A DNA stretch of 64,000 nt from Bostrychus sinensis (taxonomy: Eukaryota; Chordata; Actinopteri; Gobiiformes; Eleotridae). Below, piece after piece: positions 40,297 to 53,943 of this stretch. A program made the translations under genes and the position numbers. A model generated the notes under the pieces. It was given only the letters and a program-made list of their open reading frames with translations. It was not told where the DNA came from and searched no databases. Numbering within the stretch: position 1 is the first letter of the stretch; each line of letters starts with the position of its first letter. The stretch lies in contig CM036239.1 of assembly GCA_020698575.1 (NCBI GenBank), forward strand, positions 14,002,263 to 14,066,262, given 5' to 3'.

Positions 40297-41939
40297 ACAT
40301 AAGTGTACTTCATTTCCAACTCAATTTATTTTTATGCACTTAAAAATAAATTTTTGATTAGCAGCATACGCTTGTTAAAAAACTGGACTGCAGGCTAAAT
40401 CAAAACAACGGTCTTGTGGGTTGCCAGTCACAATGTGCCAACTGGTTTTGTAGCTTTGCTGTTAGCTGTGTCCACAGCTGCTGCATGTTCATAGGCCTGT
40501 GGGGCAGCCTGCTCATAGTACCTTTAATGTAGACAGCCTCTGAGGCCCCGGACCCCAGTGTGGAAATTACTGCTTTATAGATTCAAAATCAAATGTAACT
40601 GTAATATTTGAGTACATATTTATTTATTTATTCATTTATTTTATAAAGTCACACATTTTAACTTTTAGATAACCCTAACAATTATTAATATTCTGAATAA
40701 ATAATAATGATGCACCAGTCCTATATAGCAATTTTTGAACACTTCACATCACTTAATTCATTCACTCCCCAAGCTATTCGTGTAAGCTACTTCTATAGCT
40801 ACACCTGCTCTGGGGCAGACTGACAGAAATTTGGCTACCATTTTGCACCACTACTCTCACACTCATTCATACATAGGCAAGTTGGGTGAAGTGTCTTGCC
40901 TGGAGTGGGAAACGAGTCAGCAACCTTTGGCTTAATGGGTGAATGTCTCTAACAACTGAGCTACTGCCGCCCCAAACTGTAACAGTAGCTAAATCATGTA
41001 TACATGTTTTAAACACTTTAACCACAGTAATATGCCTACAACTGGTTTGGTAAATTTGGTGTAAAATAATAATTATTGTATAAAACAAAAAATAATACAT
41101 TAGGTCTAGTAGCTAAGCTTGAAAGTATAATTGTGTATTTCTATATCTGTACTATCTTCCTTTTCCATAAACTGTTGGTTTTTTATTGTGCTAATAAAAT
41201 GTTTAAGTCGTGAGAGGTTGAGTATAGTTTCAAGATGCAGCTTTGAGGCCTAAATAGTGTTCGGACATGACATGAGACTGTGAAACTGGTTTTAAAATGC
41301 ATGTGCCCTAAAGGTTGTATTAAAATCAATTTGAAAAATATCTTTGGTTCTGTAAAAGTTGGGTCACAGTAACTGGGTCTCATAATCAGATCAAATGAGA
41401 ACCATTGTTGTAATTAGATTAGGAACCGCAACAAAGAGTGGATAAGGACATGATAACAAATAACCCTATCTTATCAAATAAACACACAATTAAACAGATA
41501 GAAGCAATGCAGTGCAACCTTTGTCACTTCAGTGACAATCATTCATGGTGCTTTTATTGGACCTAGGTCATTTGTGGTCATTGTGAGACAATCTTGCATT
41601 TTGTATAAAGTCCCAATAACTTAGTATTTATAAACCATCACAATCTACAAAACTTCACCAAGATTTGTTGCTTGAATCTTTTTTTGTTTGCCTTGTTTTT
41701 GTTTATATTACCAGGGGGTCACATTTCATGTTGTGGAAGTATGGTAGGCCTACCATGAAAAAAAAAAATGAAACAAAATAATTTAACACTTTCTTCAAAA
41801 GTATGTTATTTTAAAAACAGCAATGATCAAGCTTTAATCAAAATGTAATACAGATTCTCGCGATACTTTCCTGCCTTATGTTGCTGCTGGTAGCTCGCGC
41901 TTCTGTCGGTGCTCTCCGCTGAGCTCAGTTTGTGGAAAG
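40096..41939. promoter_or_regulatory. Divergent interval between derlin and rictor: promoters and simple repeats
   Basis: This 1.8-kb gap separates two head-to-head genes. Next to the derlin start, an ETS word CCGGAAGT lies on the minus strand at 40123-40116. Next to rictor, TCTCGCGA (41856-41863) matches the core of the TCTCGCGAGA promoter element found at TATA-less vertebrate genes, about 77 bp before the ATG. Between them are an A(n)(TA)n tract (40217-40292) and an unclassified interspersed repeat at about 40740-40975 (ctctggggcagactgacag ... gagctactgccgcccc). No extra gene is seen. Confidence 0.5.
40217..40292. repeat. A(n)(TA)n microsatellite
   Basis: Twenty-one A residues are followed by about 27 TA dinucleotides. 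It lies about 120 bp upstream of the derlin start codon, on the promoter side, and can form an AT cruciform. It is likely length-variable. Confidence 0.97.
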
Positions 41940-44900
41940 ATGGCGGTCAGCAGCATCCGAAGCCACCCGTCCCGGAGCGCTCGGATGAGAGGTGAGACAC
42001 TTTCAAACTCTCAGTCAAGTGTCAGTCTTGACTTTTTCCATAAGTTTTTGTGAAGTTGAAGTATGGGTGGACTTGATTCACAGCAGCTGTTTTTGCTGAC
42101 AGGTCGCAATGATAGCGGCGAGGAAAACGTCTTACTAGATCTTTGTAGAGGTAGGTTTTAAGATAAAGGTGGGCTACTGTATGAGTGCCGCAGCAGCATC
42201 ACTATGTTTTGCCAGATAACACCATATTGCTCCTGACAGTATCTACTTTCTGTGAATGTTGTCATGTAGCCAGCTATTTCTTCTGCCTCTGCCCAGACCG
42301 TGACACATCTAACTCGGATATTCTTCAAAACTAAGTTATCAGTGTTAAGTTGCCAAAGTTTGACTTGAATGCAAGAGCAGGCCTATAATTGTTTTGTGTG
42401 TGTGTGTTGTTAAGTATTAAATGTAAAGTGATTTGGTGTGATCTGGTTGTGTTAGAGTAGACAGGAATCAAGTGTTTTATTTGTTATTTAATTTGCTTAT
42501 CATTGTCCCATTACAGAAATTGTATGTTGCCAGTTTCACTGAGCAAACGACGATTGCAGCCTACAACAAAAAGACACAACTTCCTTAGGGAATTTCATGC
42601 TAATTATTCATCTGCTTAGGCAAAGGCCAGTACTGTTTAGAGTGGATATTCTGACACAACCAATACTGCTCACTCTAGGGAAAACTATGTTTACCCAGTG
42701 GATTGTAGATATCAAACTCAACTGAAGATATTGTATCATAAACTAACTGCACTGACAGTTCTTTGACGCCATTAGCTCCTGTACATGTCTTAAAGCAGCG
42801 TGTACAGCATACACGCAGCCGAGTCCACTTTGAAATGAAAGACTATTGTATATTCACAACTACAAAGACAGTTTTACTCTTATTCAAGATTCACAATAAA
42901 TTTATTTCTCAAGTACCTCATTATGCATTGGTTTTATGACAGTGTACTGAAGTGTGCTTTTTTTACATTTAACTTTCCTATTTCTGTTTTGGGTGTCATT
43001 ATTTACCCTGTTATGGCTTTGTTTCTAATTGACACCCATCTTTGTGGTCACTACTGCATTTCAAGCCTTGGAGGTCAAAGACGACAACAAACATGTGACA
43101 TACCAACATTACATTAGTGAAACCAGCCATAAAATCTATTATTCCAATAATAACCAACTAGTAACATATTCATATCTTACTGTCTGGTGATTGGTTTTAG
43201 ACCCTGCAGAAAATCTTCTGGAAATTCTCAAAAATGTTGCAAAGCAGCAAGGAGTTTCTCACATGTGTAAGCTCGGTCACTTGAACAACTTTGTGAAGGT
43301 AAATAAACAGAAGGCTCCAGAGTGTTTATGGTTAAACATTTTTAATGTCACTAAATGATGCTTTGTACTGTATGTACCTCATAAATTATTTTATTAAATC
43401 ATTACATTGCTATATTAATTGAGTAAGATTTATTATTTGATTTTTTTTAATAGCTTCTTTGCAGTGTTGGCCACTCAGAGGAAAATCTTGGCTTCACACA
43501 CGAGGAGATAATTATTTGGTATATTTGAAAATGTTTATATACACAATACATGTTTAATAGCACACAGTGTGTTCTGCTATTTTTTCGAGTTTTCTTTATG
43601 TGTGTGTCCTTCTGTAAGCTTGCGTTTAGCACTGTTGAATGAGGCTAAAGAAGTGCGTGCAGCTGGACTGCGAGCGTTGCGTTACCTCATCACAGACAGC
43701 AGCATGCTGGAGAAAGTGCTGTGTCTTCAGGTGGATTATCTGATAGCGAGGTAACTTAAGTATAACTTTGAACAATGTGGAAAAGGAGGGCATGGCTATG
43801 GGCCAGGTCTTTTTACAAACAACATCCTTTAAAATCCTTTAAAATCCTTTTTTATGATTTTCCTGTGAAGGTGTATAGACATTCAGCAAAGTAACGAGGG
43901 GGAAAGGACACAAGCACTCAGACTGGTTCGAAAGGTTTGTCTTTACCTTAACTCTCAAAAAGCTCTTTGATCACATGACTTTTCTGCTAAGGTAAATGGC
44001 ATAGAAATCAAAACAAGTCTTATAAATAAAATCTATTTAATCATATAATTTTTTTTTTACTTTATTACATTATAAAACAGTATAATTTAGCATGTACTGT
44101 GAAATTAAAGAGAACATTATGAGAAAAGCCACAAGTCATATTTGTGCACAAACTATAATTTTTCAAACAAGTTTGGTTTCTTGTGTGTCATACAGATGAT
44201 CACTGTAAATGCACTGCTGTTTCCTTCCTCTGTCACTAACTCACTCATCGCCGTGGGCAACGACGGACACCATGAGCGAGATCGGCTGGCCCGAGCCTGT
44301 GTGGCTATAATCTGCGAACTGTGTGAGTGCAAACAACACACATATACTCCCTGGCGTCAGAGGCGAGTATTGGCAGAGCTCTGAGTGGGCCTTCTCTTGT
44401 GCAGCATTGAAAAACCCTGTTGTGGTAGCACAGGCGGGCGGTCTCAGCACCATCCTGAAGAGCGTGACTGACTGTCAGCTGAGTCGCATCAATGAGGCTC
44501 TGATCACCACCATCCTCCACCTCCTCAACCACCCACACACACGCCAGTTTGTGCGCTCTGATGTGGAGTTTGAGGTATTGAACTTGGTTCACCACTTTTT
44601 ATGTGCTTCAAGACTGCAGTTTCTGTCTATTTATGTCTGTGTCTATTTTAGCAAATACTGGCCCCATACACAGACTTCCACTATAGACACAGCCCAGACG
44701 TAGAAGAGGGACAGCTAAAGTGAGTGTGGCAATTTTCTCCACCAGCGTTTACATTAAACCTACACAAATTACTCTTTTTTTTCTTTTTAACAGGGAGAAC
44801 AGGGAGACTCGATTTATGGCCAGCAAAATGTCCATTGTTGCCTCATTTCGTTCCTGGTCAGGTAAATAAAAGAATTAAAAGTCCCTTTGAGCTAATGTTT

Positions 44901-47900
44901 TCTCAGTTCAACGCCTTACAAAAAGGCATTATTTAGCAGTGCCCTCTACTGATATTGACACCCTCAGCAAATATGGGCAAAGAAGGCAGTAAAAACTGTT
45001 CTTATTGCTTTAACATTTTGATCTTTTGCTCTATATATTAACAAAAAAACAAACAACATTTTTCACCTGGGTGAACATGAAATATTCCAACTATGACTGT
45101 GTTTCACAGAAGTATAAATATGAGGTTGCTCCACACAAAAGCCAGACTCCTTTAGCTCATTCAGCATAATGCACAAGAGAGGATCCTCTGAGACGATAGG
45201 ACTGGATGAAGGATTTGTTTTTATTTCCTATTGTCTGTTTGTGTTTTATGTATTATGGACCATGCGTCTGTTTGTCAATTTTTCTGAAAACCAAAACATA
45301 TCTGCTGCTGTAATTTCAGAATATTCACATCCAAATCAGAGGAAGGGTTTAGGAATTACATCTCTTTAATATATAGCCGCCTCTTTTTTAAGGGACCAAA
45401 GGTAATGATCCAAATAATAGTGACACACTCATACGTAACAACACTTTTTTTGTGTAAGTAGTTGTTTTTTTTTCAATGGTATTTGATTTTTTGTTAATAT
45501 TTTGAGAAAATGATCAAAAGGTTAAACAACAAAGACATTTTTTTTAACAAATGTTTTGCTCATATTCATGAAGGGTGCCGATATTAGTGGAGGGCCATGT
45601 ACCAGAAGATGTGTCAAAGCTTTGATTGTCTGAGTCAAGTCTTTTGACAACTTCACCTGCCCTTTTGACCTTGCAGGTATCATTAACCTTTGTAAGTCAG
45701 GCAGCACGGGAATTCAGTCCCTGATTGGCCTGTTATGTATACCAAATATGGAAGTGCGGGTGTGTATTCTTCTAAGGTGGCTGCTTGTTTTGTAAAATGT
45801 TACCCTGTTATACTTTGTACATTATTAATCATTGCCATTTGCCCTTCAGAAAGCTTTGTTAGAGGTGTTGTATGACATCTTTCATTTAACAATACCAGTA
45901 CCAAGCACAAACTTTATGGAATCTCTTAACAGTGTAGGTGGGTGTACTTTGTCTTTCTATTATTAATATTTTAAACACAAATGTCTCTTAATTAGTTATA
46001 TTATATAATTATTCAATTATATATTGTTTAGATCCTAGCAGATTTCAGGAAAACTGGAGATTATCTGATGGGTTTGTGGCATCTGAGGCAAAAACACTTC
46101 TTCCACACAGATCCTGCTCAAGGTAAATGATCAAACTTTATTTACCTTTTATACCAAGTAATTTGTCTAACTCCCAAATGTTATTTTAGGCCAGACCTGA
46201 TGCACAACTACCTGGCTTTTGTACTTTCTGCTTTCATCAAGAGTGGTTTGTTAGAGGTGCTAATACTAAAGTGGATAATACTAACTAAACCAAGATACAG
46301 TGATATACAGTAATTCAATAATTGTTGTAAAATACAATCTGAATTTTCCAGGGTTTGGTTGAAGTGATTGCAAGCAGTGATGATATTATATCTATACGGG
46401 CCACCATCTTATTAAAAGAGCTACTTAATATGGTACAATACTAATCAGACATGTATATATTCCTAATATTACAGCAGACTAGTTTTTGATTTGTGACTTT
46501 ATGCTCCAAAAGGCTAACCGTATACTTCCACATAGCCAAAGTCTCCACCTGCACTGCTTACCCACCCTTGTGAATGTGGCTGCCTCCTTTGATATCCCTC
46601 ATGACAAGCGCCTGTAAGTATCTAACCCTTTATTTGTAAGTGTTGAAAAATGCACAAATGTATAAAATTACTTATTCAGGCGGGCAAGTGCTGCAGTGAA
46701 CAATATGAAGTGCTTCCACGAAAAGAAAAAACGGCAACCCAAACCTTCCAGTCTGTACCTGGACCACATACTGCGCACGTCAGGGGCATCGCATTACAGT
46801 CGGGACCAGCACTGCAGACTTCAGAAAGACATTTTTATTATCAAGGTACTCTGCTAACATGAAACCCAACCGATTCACAATTTCCTACTCATTTTCTATG
46901 ATGTGGTGTCATTGTTTACTGCTGAAACTCCTCCATAATTTAATACATTTAGGTTTGTCTAGTCATGCATTTACAGTGAAGTTACGAGCTGTGAAAAAAA
47001 CTGTGCATGAATTGAGTTTCACTTTGAAATGTTTTCTTTTCCTGTAGGACACTGAGGACGCTTTGATGACAACCCTAAAGGAAAGCCATATCCTTAGCCA
47101 CAAGGAGAGCCTCGACTGGGACTGGAGCCTTACTGGAACCATTTTAAAGGTTAAACACATTTTAAAAAGCCAAAATATTGTTTATGAATATGGGTTTGAT
47201 TGACACACTTTATGTTTAAATTTGAAGTGGCCGAATGCAAGTCTTCGCAGCAATAAAGGTGAACAGATGCACATGTAAGTACAAAAGTAGAATTTATGAT
47301 GTAGTTTAAGTAGTAATAGCAAGGCCGCTCAGATGGTTGGCATCATTTTGTGTGCGTTTGAACAGATTTGTGCGTCGACTGCTTTTTTTCTACAAGCCAA
47401 GTAGCAATCTTTTTAGTAGCCTTGAACTGGACAATCCTAAGGCCAGACAGATCACCGTTGTTGGCTGCCAGTTCATAGAGTTCCTCATGCAATCTGAAGA
47501 GGTAAGAGGAAACAAACTGAAGAGTCACAAGAGTCAACTTGGCTGCTATTGACATGCACTGTTTTCATTTGCGAGGAGGGCCAGGGCTATTTAGAAGATC
47601 TGGTGAGAGACATTGTCCAGTTGTTAGTCTCCTATCTGGGGCCCAAACCTGACCAAAGCCTGCACAGCAATAGTCTTCTAACCACACTCAGTCAATACTA
47701 CCTCCTTTTCTTGGGCACACTGTCTGCTTACCCACATGGAGTCAAGATGCTGGAGAAGTGCAGTGTCTTTCAATGGTAATTATTTGATGCAGGTTCTTAA
47801 ACTGAAATAGATTTCGGTTTATAAAAATGTCAATATTTTGTCTTTAATCTTTAGTTTGTTGAATCTGTGTACTGTGAAGAATCAAGAGCACCTGCTGAAG

Positions 47901-50900
47901 CTAACAGTCACCACTCTCAATTACAGTCGTGATGGACTTGCACGCGTCATTCTGTCCAAAATCCTTACAGCTGCTACGGATGTATGACACTGCATACTAA
48001 CTTTAAAGTACAAAAATGAACATACATTTGCTGTTTGGTTAAATTGAAACTAATTCTATGCTTTTACTTAGTCCTGTAGATTGTATGCAACAAAACACCT
48101 GCGTGTCCTGTTGAGAGCAAACGTGGAGTTCTTTAGTAGTTGGGGCATAGAGCTCTTGGTCACTCAGCTTCACGACCGCAACAAGGCTGTTTCAATGGAG
48201 GCCTTAGATATTCTTGATGAAGCCTGTGGCGATAAGGTGACAGAGGAAGTGGAAGAATTACATGATTACTATTCATCTTTTTGTGACATGTGCTATTTTC
48301 CAGGCTAACCTCCATGCACTCATTGAGATGAAACCTGCCCTTACTCACCTGGGGGACAATGGTCTTCTCTTGTTGCTGAGGTACACTTTCCTTATTTAAA
48401 ATGCTCATTTAATATCCCAGTAGTTTTACAGCTCCTCTTAAATTGCCATCAGATTTTTGTCAATTCCAAAGGGCTTTTCGTATCTTAATGACAAAGGTTT
48501 TGTCACAAAACAGATGGAAAATTGGGAAAAGGTAAATAAAATGTAACATATATTTGTACTCACATGTTGTTACATGGTTATTAAGTTATTTTACTCTGTT
48601 TTGCAACAGTGCTATAACCTGAAATATGTGGACATCATTGAGGAGCAGCTGAATGAGGCACTCACCACATATCAAAAGCCCGTAAATGGAGATAACTATG
48701 TACGGCGCAGTAATCAAAGGTAGTCAGCAGATAAAATGGATAGAGGATGCTAACCGTAACATTTTGAGAATATTAAAAATTATACAATTTTTAAAATGCT
48801 TATTATTTGCAAAATTATGGTTTGCTAGGACACAAAGGCCCCATGTATACCTCCCTGTGCATTTGTATGGTCAACTGGTTCATAGTAAATCTGGTTGCCA
48901 ACTACTGGAAGCTCAGGTAACTGTTATGTTTGTATGTATTTAAAATGTAAGTATAGAATTACATTTAAAATGTGTTTAACCATACTAAAATAGTCAATGA
49001 CTATATCATTTACTTTGATTATTTTTATTTTTATTACACATGTTACATTTCCCCCTTACTGTATTTGCTGCAGAATGTGGTATATGATTTAAGCTACCAT
49101 GTACGATCTCCAAATTTGGACGATTGGGATGGAATCAAACAACTGAAGGCTGCACTCTGGGCTTTGGTTAGAAACATTCATTGTAATAATAATAATTTAA
49201 TTTATAAAACACACCCCTGATCTACTACTTGTAACTGTATAACAGGGAAATATAGGCTCCACAAACTGGGGCTTGAACCTGCTGCTGGAGGAGAATGTGA
49301 TTCCTGACATTGTAGCTTTGGCTTATCACTGTGAGGTCCTCTCCATCAGAGGGTAAGATTCTTCATCTGATATATTTCATATTGTTTGTATAACATTTTA
49401 AAAGGCAGCAATGGTGTATCTCTGTGCAGGACGTGCGTGTATGTGCTTGGGCTAATGAGCAAAACAAAACATGGTTGTGAGGTGCTAAAGCAGGAGGGCT
49501 GGGACTCTGTGCGCCACAGCCGCAGCACCCTGTGGCCTGTGGTACCAGAGGAGTTTGAGGCACATTTCAAACCCTACACCCTGCTAACCTCCAGCAGCAT
49601 GAGCTTCACAAAGTCCACCAGCTCCAAACATGACAACAGTGACACTGACTCGGTTCATCCAGGTAGGACCAGTCCATGCAGTTACCAACAAAAATGTAGT
49701 CGCTCTGCTGCTGATATTATATCATGATTTTCAGATGTTACGCTCAACGGTGAGAGGCTAGAGAGTGGTGAGTTTCCTGAAAAGACCTTGTACAAACTGA
49801 AGGACCTAAACTCATTCATTCCTGAGACGATCAGCCTCCGAACATGCCTCATCCACTCCTTGTCTCTGCCCGTGAAGAGGCCTCGCAGCGCCCCCTACCC
49901 CAAATACACCACCCCAGGAAAAACTCTCAAAGGAAAACAACACTCTATTGCAGATTATAGCGCTGACTCTTTTGGGTCAGACCACTTTATGTACAGAAAT
50001 GGGCATCTGCATAAAGGAAACTCAGTTGATGAGATGGATGCTTCAGATAATCAAGAAAGCATTCCAAGTATTGGAGAGGGGGAACTAAATAGGTCAGATA
50101 TCCAGACAGAGCTGAGTAGCAAACATTCATTAGGCAGTGATTCTTGTTTTAAGATGCGCAGTCAGAGTCTGAACATAGACCCTGCCACCAGCAGCATCAG
50201 CTCCTTCAATGAGTCCCGAGAAACTATGGCATCCAGTACTGACTGCCTCTGCCTTAACAGCCAAACTATCCCAAACACCGTGCATCTGACTCTTCCGCGC
50301 TCCACACCACTGTCTATTCCCAAGTCTTGCTCAACTTTTCTTGTACCTCCTGGATCGTCCCATACGCTGCCACGCAGAGCCCAGTCCCTCAAATCTCCCA
50401 CAGTGACTCCGCTGAGCAGCTGCAGCCTTCGATTCATGAGTGCCCACTACGCCTACACAAGTCCTCGGGATGCTCTGGGATACGCCACACTCAGGAGGCT
50501 CCAACACCAGCGCATCCAGCCATCTCTGTCCAATAGTGAGACACTGGCCTCTCCAGCCAAAGATATTCTTTTCGCAGATGCCATCACCATGAATTCTGGC
50601 AGCCTGGACTCCAGGCTCACATCAAAGAGGTATGATCCACATAACAAATATAAACAGAAAGTGGTTATGGGCCTTGCAATTCTGCTGTACAAATTATACT
50701 ATAATAGTTGAATAAGAATATAAAATTGAGCTGACTGTCATTTTTAGATGTATTTAAATTAAAGACTTACAAGTAGAAACAATCTCAAATATCTTCTTTT
50801 CCTTTTGGCTGTTCCCTTTCAGGGGTCACCAAAGTGGATCACCTGCCTCCATCTAACCCTTCTAACCCTGTCCTCCTCTCTCACACAAACTAACTTCTTG

Positions 50901-53900
50901 TTCTCTTTTATCACATCCATAAATCTCCTATTTGGTCTTCCTCTAGGCCTCTTTCCTGGCAGCTCTAATTTCAACATCTTTCTTCCAATTTACTGTATTT
51001 ACTATCTCTCCTCTGTATGTGTCCAAATCATCTCAATCTGGCCTTTTATCTTCAAAGCCTCCAACATAGCTGTCCCTCTAATCCTGTCAATCCTTGTCAT
51101 TCCCAAAGAGAACCTCCAGCTCCTCCAACCTCAGCTCTGCCTCCTGTCTTTTCCATACACCTCATTACTCTGGAACATTGGCCCCTATACCGAAAATCCT
51201 GCTCCTTCTTTTCTCCACTCCACTGGGGTCCCTCTTGTTCCCACACATGTATTCTGTCTTTCTGTTCTCCTTTCCAGAGCATACCTTCATCTCTCTCGAT
51301 TTCTTTCACCCGCTCCCACTACAAATCACATCTGCACATGTCATCTGAAAACATCATAGTTCATGGAGATTCTCCTCTTCTAATCTTCGTTTTCTCTCAT
51401 TTTCTACCTTCCCATCTCACTACTGGCACCTGTCAGTACATTTCCATTCGAATTTTTAATTGCCCTAATCTGCTACACATCCTTACCATGTATCTCTCTG
51501 CCTTGCCAACCTGTACAAATTAACCTCCCCCACTTACTGTCCAAACTAGTGTACAAGTCCTCATTCACCCTTTGTTTGGCCTTTGCCACAATTACCTTCA
51601 CATCACGCTGCACCTCACTGTCTACTCTCTTTTCAATGCCCCACTTCTTCTTAGCTAACCTCTTTCTTGTGTACACTCCTGAATTTCCTTGTTCCACCAC
51701 TAAGCCTCCTTGTCACCTTTCAGATGACACACCAAGTACCTTTCTACCTGTTTCCTTAATCACATTGGCTGTCGCTGTCTGGTCGCCTGGAAGCATCTCC
51801 TGACCACAGCAAGCCTGCCTCAACTCCTCCCTGAGAGCGACACACCTTCTTAATTTTTCAACTTTCACCACTTGGTCCTCTGCTCTGCCGCGTCCTCTTC
51901 ATCTTCCTCACTGTCAGAGTCATCTTACACACCACCATCCTATGCTATCTGGCTACACGCTGCTCTGCCGCTCCTTTGTTGAACATCATCCTCTGTATTT
52001 CCAACTTCAGAATCATGACCCTATCTGACACGTTTGTCACCTCTAGTACATTCCTAACAAGCTTCTCCTTCAGGAGAACTCCTACTCCATTTATTTTCCC
52101 GTCTACATAATGGTAAAACAGCTTGAACCCTACCCCTAGCCTTGCTACCTTTACACTTGGTCTACTGGACACTCAGAATCCACTTTCCCTCTCTGCGTCA
52201 TGTCAACCAGCTCTCTAGTTTTAGCTGTCATTGTATCAACATTCAAAGTCCCTACTCTCAGGTCTACACTCTTGCCCTTCCTCTTCTCTCTCTGCCTACA
52301 AATACACCTTCCTCCTCTCTGTCCCAAAAATGAAAAACATTTTTGTTTCCAGATTCCTAAAGACCCTGAGTTTTGCATCTCTTGACAAGGACAACCTACT
52401 GAGTCCAATTAACCAAAGCACACTGCAGCGCTCGTCTTCAGTGCGTTCTTTAGTGTCCACTGGTTCCTCTGAGGATTACATCGGCCTGGCCTTACCTGTT
52501 GATATCAACTGCATGTTCCAGGTAATAAACACTTGTGCCTTAACATTGTATTACAATTTACATTTACAGAAGGTCACTGGGATTTGTGTGTTTTTGTTTC
52601 AGGTTAAAGAAACCCCATATTTCCAGAAGAGGTCTAGACCACCTTCTGAAGACTGCTCTGCTAAACTTTTCTCTGGTGAAACTGTATATTTTTCTTCAAC
52701 CAAGGCACCAATACGCACACTGAGTGCTACTTAACTTATTAATACACTCTGTTGTCTCTCACTTCTTTATCAGGCTCCACTGATAGATGTCAGCCAGCAA
52801 GGCCCCACTTCACAGAGCTGGTGGCAGTAAGTCTGTCAGATCCACTCAAAATGCTGGGCTCAGAGGACACTGGTCTTCAAGAACACAATGATAACAACTG
52901 TCTGTATTGTGCTGCCCTCCGTGCACTGGGCTTTAAGTCTCACAGCAGCAACCCTGGTGGGATCATTTTCTGTGAGCTGTTTGAAAATACCTATATGTTT
53001 GTGGATAGTTTATTGTGACTTTTACTTTTTCAGATCTGACTGACGGGGCTCCAACCACAGAGTGGTCCAGTCCACCTGCAGCAAATGTAGATGCCTTGAC
53101 CCCATCCAACATATTAGAGGTTTGCAGTGATGCCATCTCCCAGGGTTCGGCTGGTAGTGGACAAAGCACAGAAATGGTTTTAGGTAAGTTCTCGGCAGTG
53201 CATTCTCCCCAAGCTTGACCAAAAACATAACGTATGTAAGTCCCAAATTACAAATCTGCTTTCTGCACTTTCAAAGAAGGGAAGTCCATGCCAGAAGATG
53301 CTCCAGCTGGTAGGGTCCTCCTGAGAAAAGAGGTGCTGCGTCTAATTATTAACCTTAGTTCATCTGTGGGAACCAAAAACCACGAGACCAACCTCCTAAC
53401 GTAGGTCTCCTTCTCTAAATTTTCTTGTTAAATCCTGTGTTGTTCTAAGTACTTGTATCTGCTTGATAGGATCAAGGAGAAGTTTCCATACACCTTTGAT
53501 GACATCTGTCTGTATTCTGAGGTGTCGTACCTGCTTGCTCACTGCGCTTTTCGACTGCCATCTCGCCGTTTCATTCAGGAGCTCTTCCAAGATGTGCCAT
53601 TTGTACCTGTAAGAATACTTAACATTTATATTTGATATTTACATTTACTTTACATATACATGATGTATACTTTTACATATACATGGTGTTTACATTATGC
53701 ATTGTATACATACAAGCAAGCTACACATCAATGGTCCAATATTAACATTTAACAATTGATTAACAATTCTGAACTAGATTAATTACTAGTGATAATAACT
53801 GTTGGAAATGACAGTGTGTTTAATTTACATGTCTGTGTTCTCTTTGTCAGATGTATGCAGCAGCAGAGAGTATCCTGTCCATGCCACTGCACTGGACCTC

Positions 53901-53943
53901 AAGCCCACACTCACCCCTGAGCTCACATCGATCCCAGTCATGA
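41940..53943 (+). CDS. rictor: RICTOR, scaffold subunit of mTOR complex 2
   Basis: Rictor builds mTORC2 and recruits AGC-kinase substrates such as AKT. Thirty-eight exons, as in human: 41940-41991, 42103-42150, 43201-43298, 43454-43518, 43619-43750, 43871-43934, 44196-44322, 44405-44574, 44652-44719, 44794-44861, 45677-45759, 45850-45937, 46032-46122, 46190-46256, 46352-46432, 46513-46613, 46680-46845, 47048-47149, 47228-47274, 47366-47501, 47576-47775, 47855-47981, 48072-48236, 48304-48380, 48453-48531, 48610-48719, 48829-48916, 49074-49166, 49246-49352, 49430-49662, 49735-50629, 52353-52521, 52603-52675, 52774-52956, 53034-53183, 53277-53400, 53470-53608, 53851-53943. Total 4959 nt, 1652 residues (human 1708), all in phase. 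The N-terminal ARM/HEAT part is highly conserved (RGRNDSGEENV, NEAKEVRAAGLRALRYLI). The serine-rich middle is divergent. C-terminal zinc ligands (QEHNDNNCLYC and AHC) are kept. The final 30 residues differ from human. Copy a or b undetermined. Confidence 0.97.
50780..52330 (-). mobile_element. Internally deleted RTE-like LINE, antisense in rictor intron 31
   Basis: Reverse-strand translation shows the start of an APE endonuclease domain near 52265-52190 (VDLRVGTLNVDTMTAKTREL) and GVGFKLFYHYVDGKINGVGV with LKEKLVRNVLEVTNVSDRVM at about 52140-52020. At 50945-50800 there are remnants of the polyprotein C terminus (RRFMDVIKENKKLV ... VRWRQVIHFGDP). This is the arrangement of the RTE-type element common in fish. 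The intact element is about 3.3 kb; here most of the reverse transcriptase is deleted and frames are broken. Its plus strand is strongly pyrimidine-rich and reaches almost to the exon 32 acceptor (52353). Confidence 0.75.

Noticed and set aside
44142..44384. Possible loss of reading frame at the rictor exon 7 donor
   Set aside because: Using the strong gtgagt donor (exon end 44322) with the acceptor before 44405 keeps the frame and gives Leu-Ser-Leu where human has Leu-Ala-Leu.
50805..51523. Overlapping plus-strand open frames of 168 and 184 codons in rictor intron 31
   Set aside because: They are the antisense of an RTE-like LINE, in pyrimidine-rich DNA that lacks stop codons by composition.
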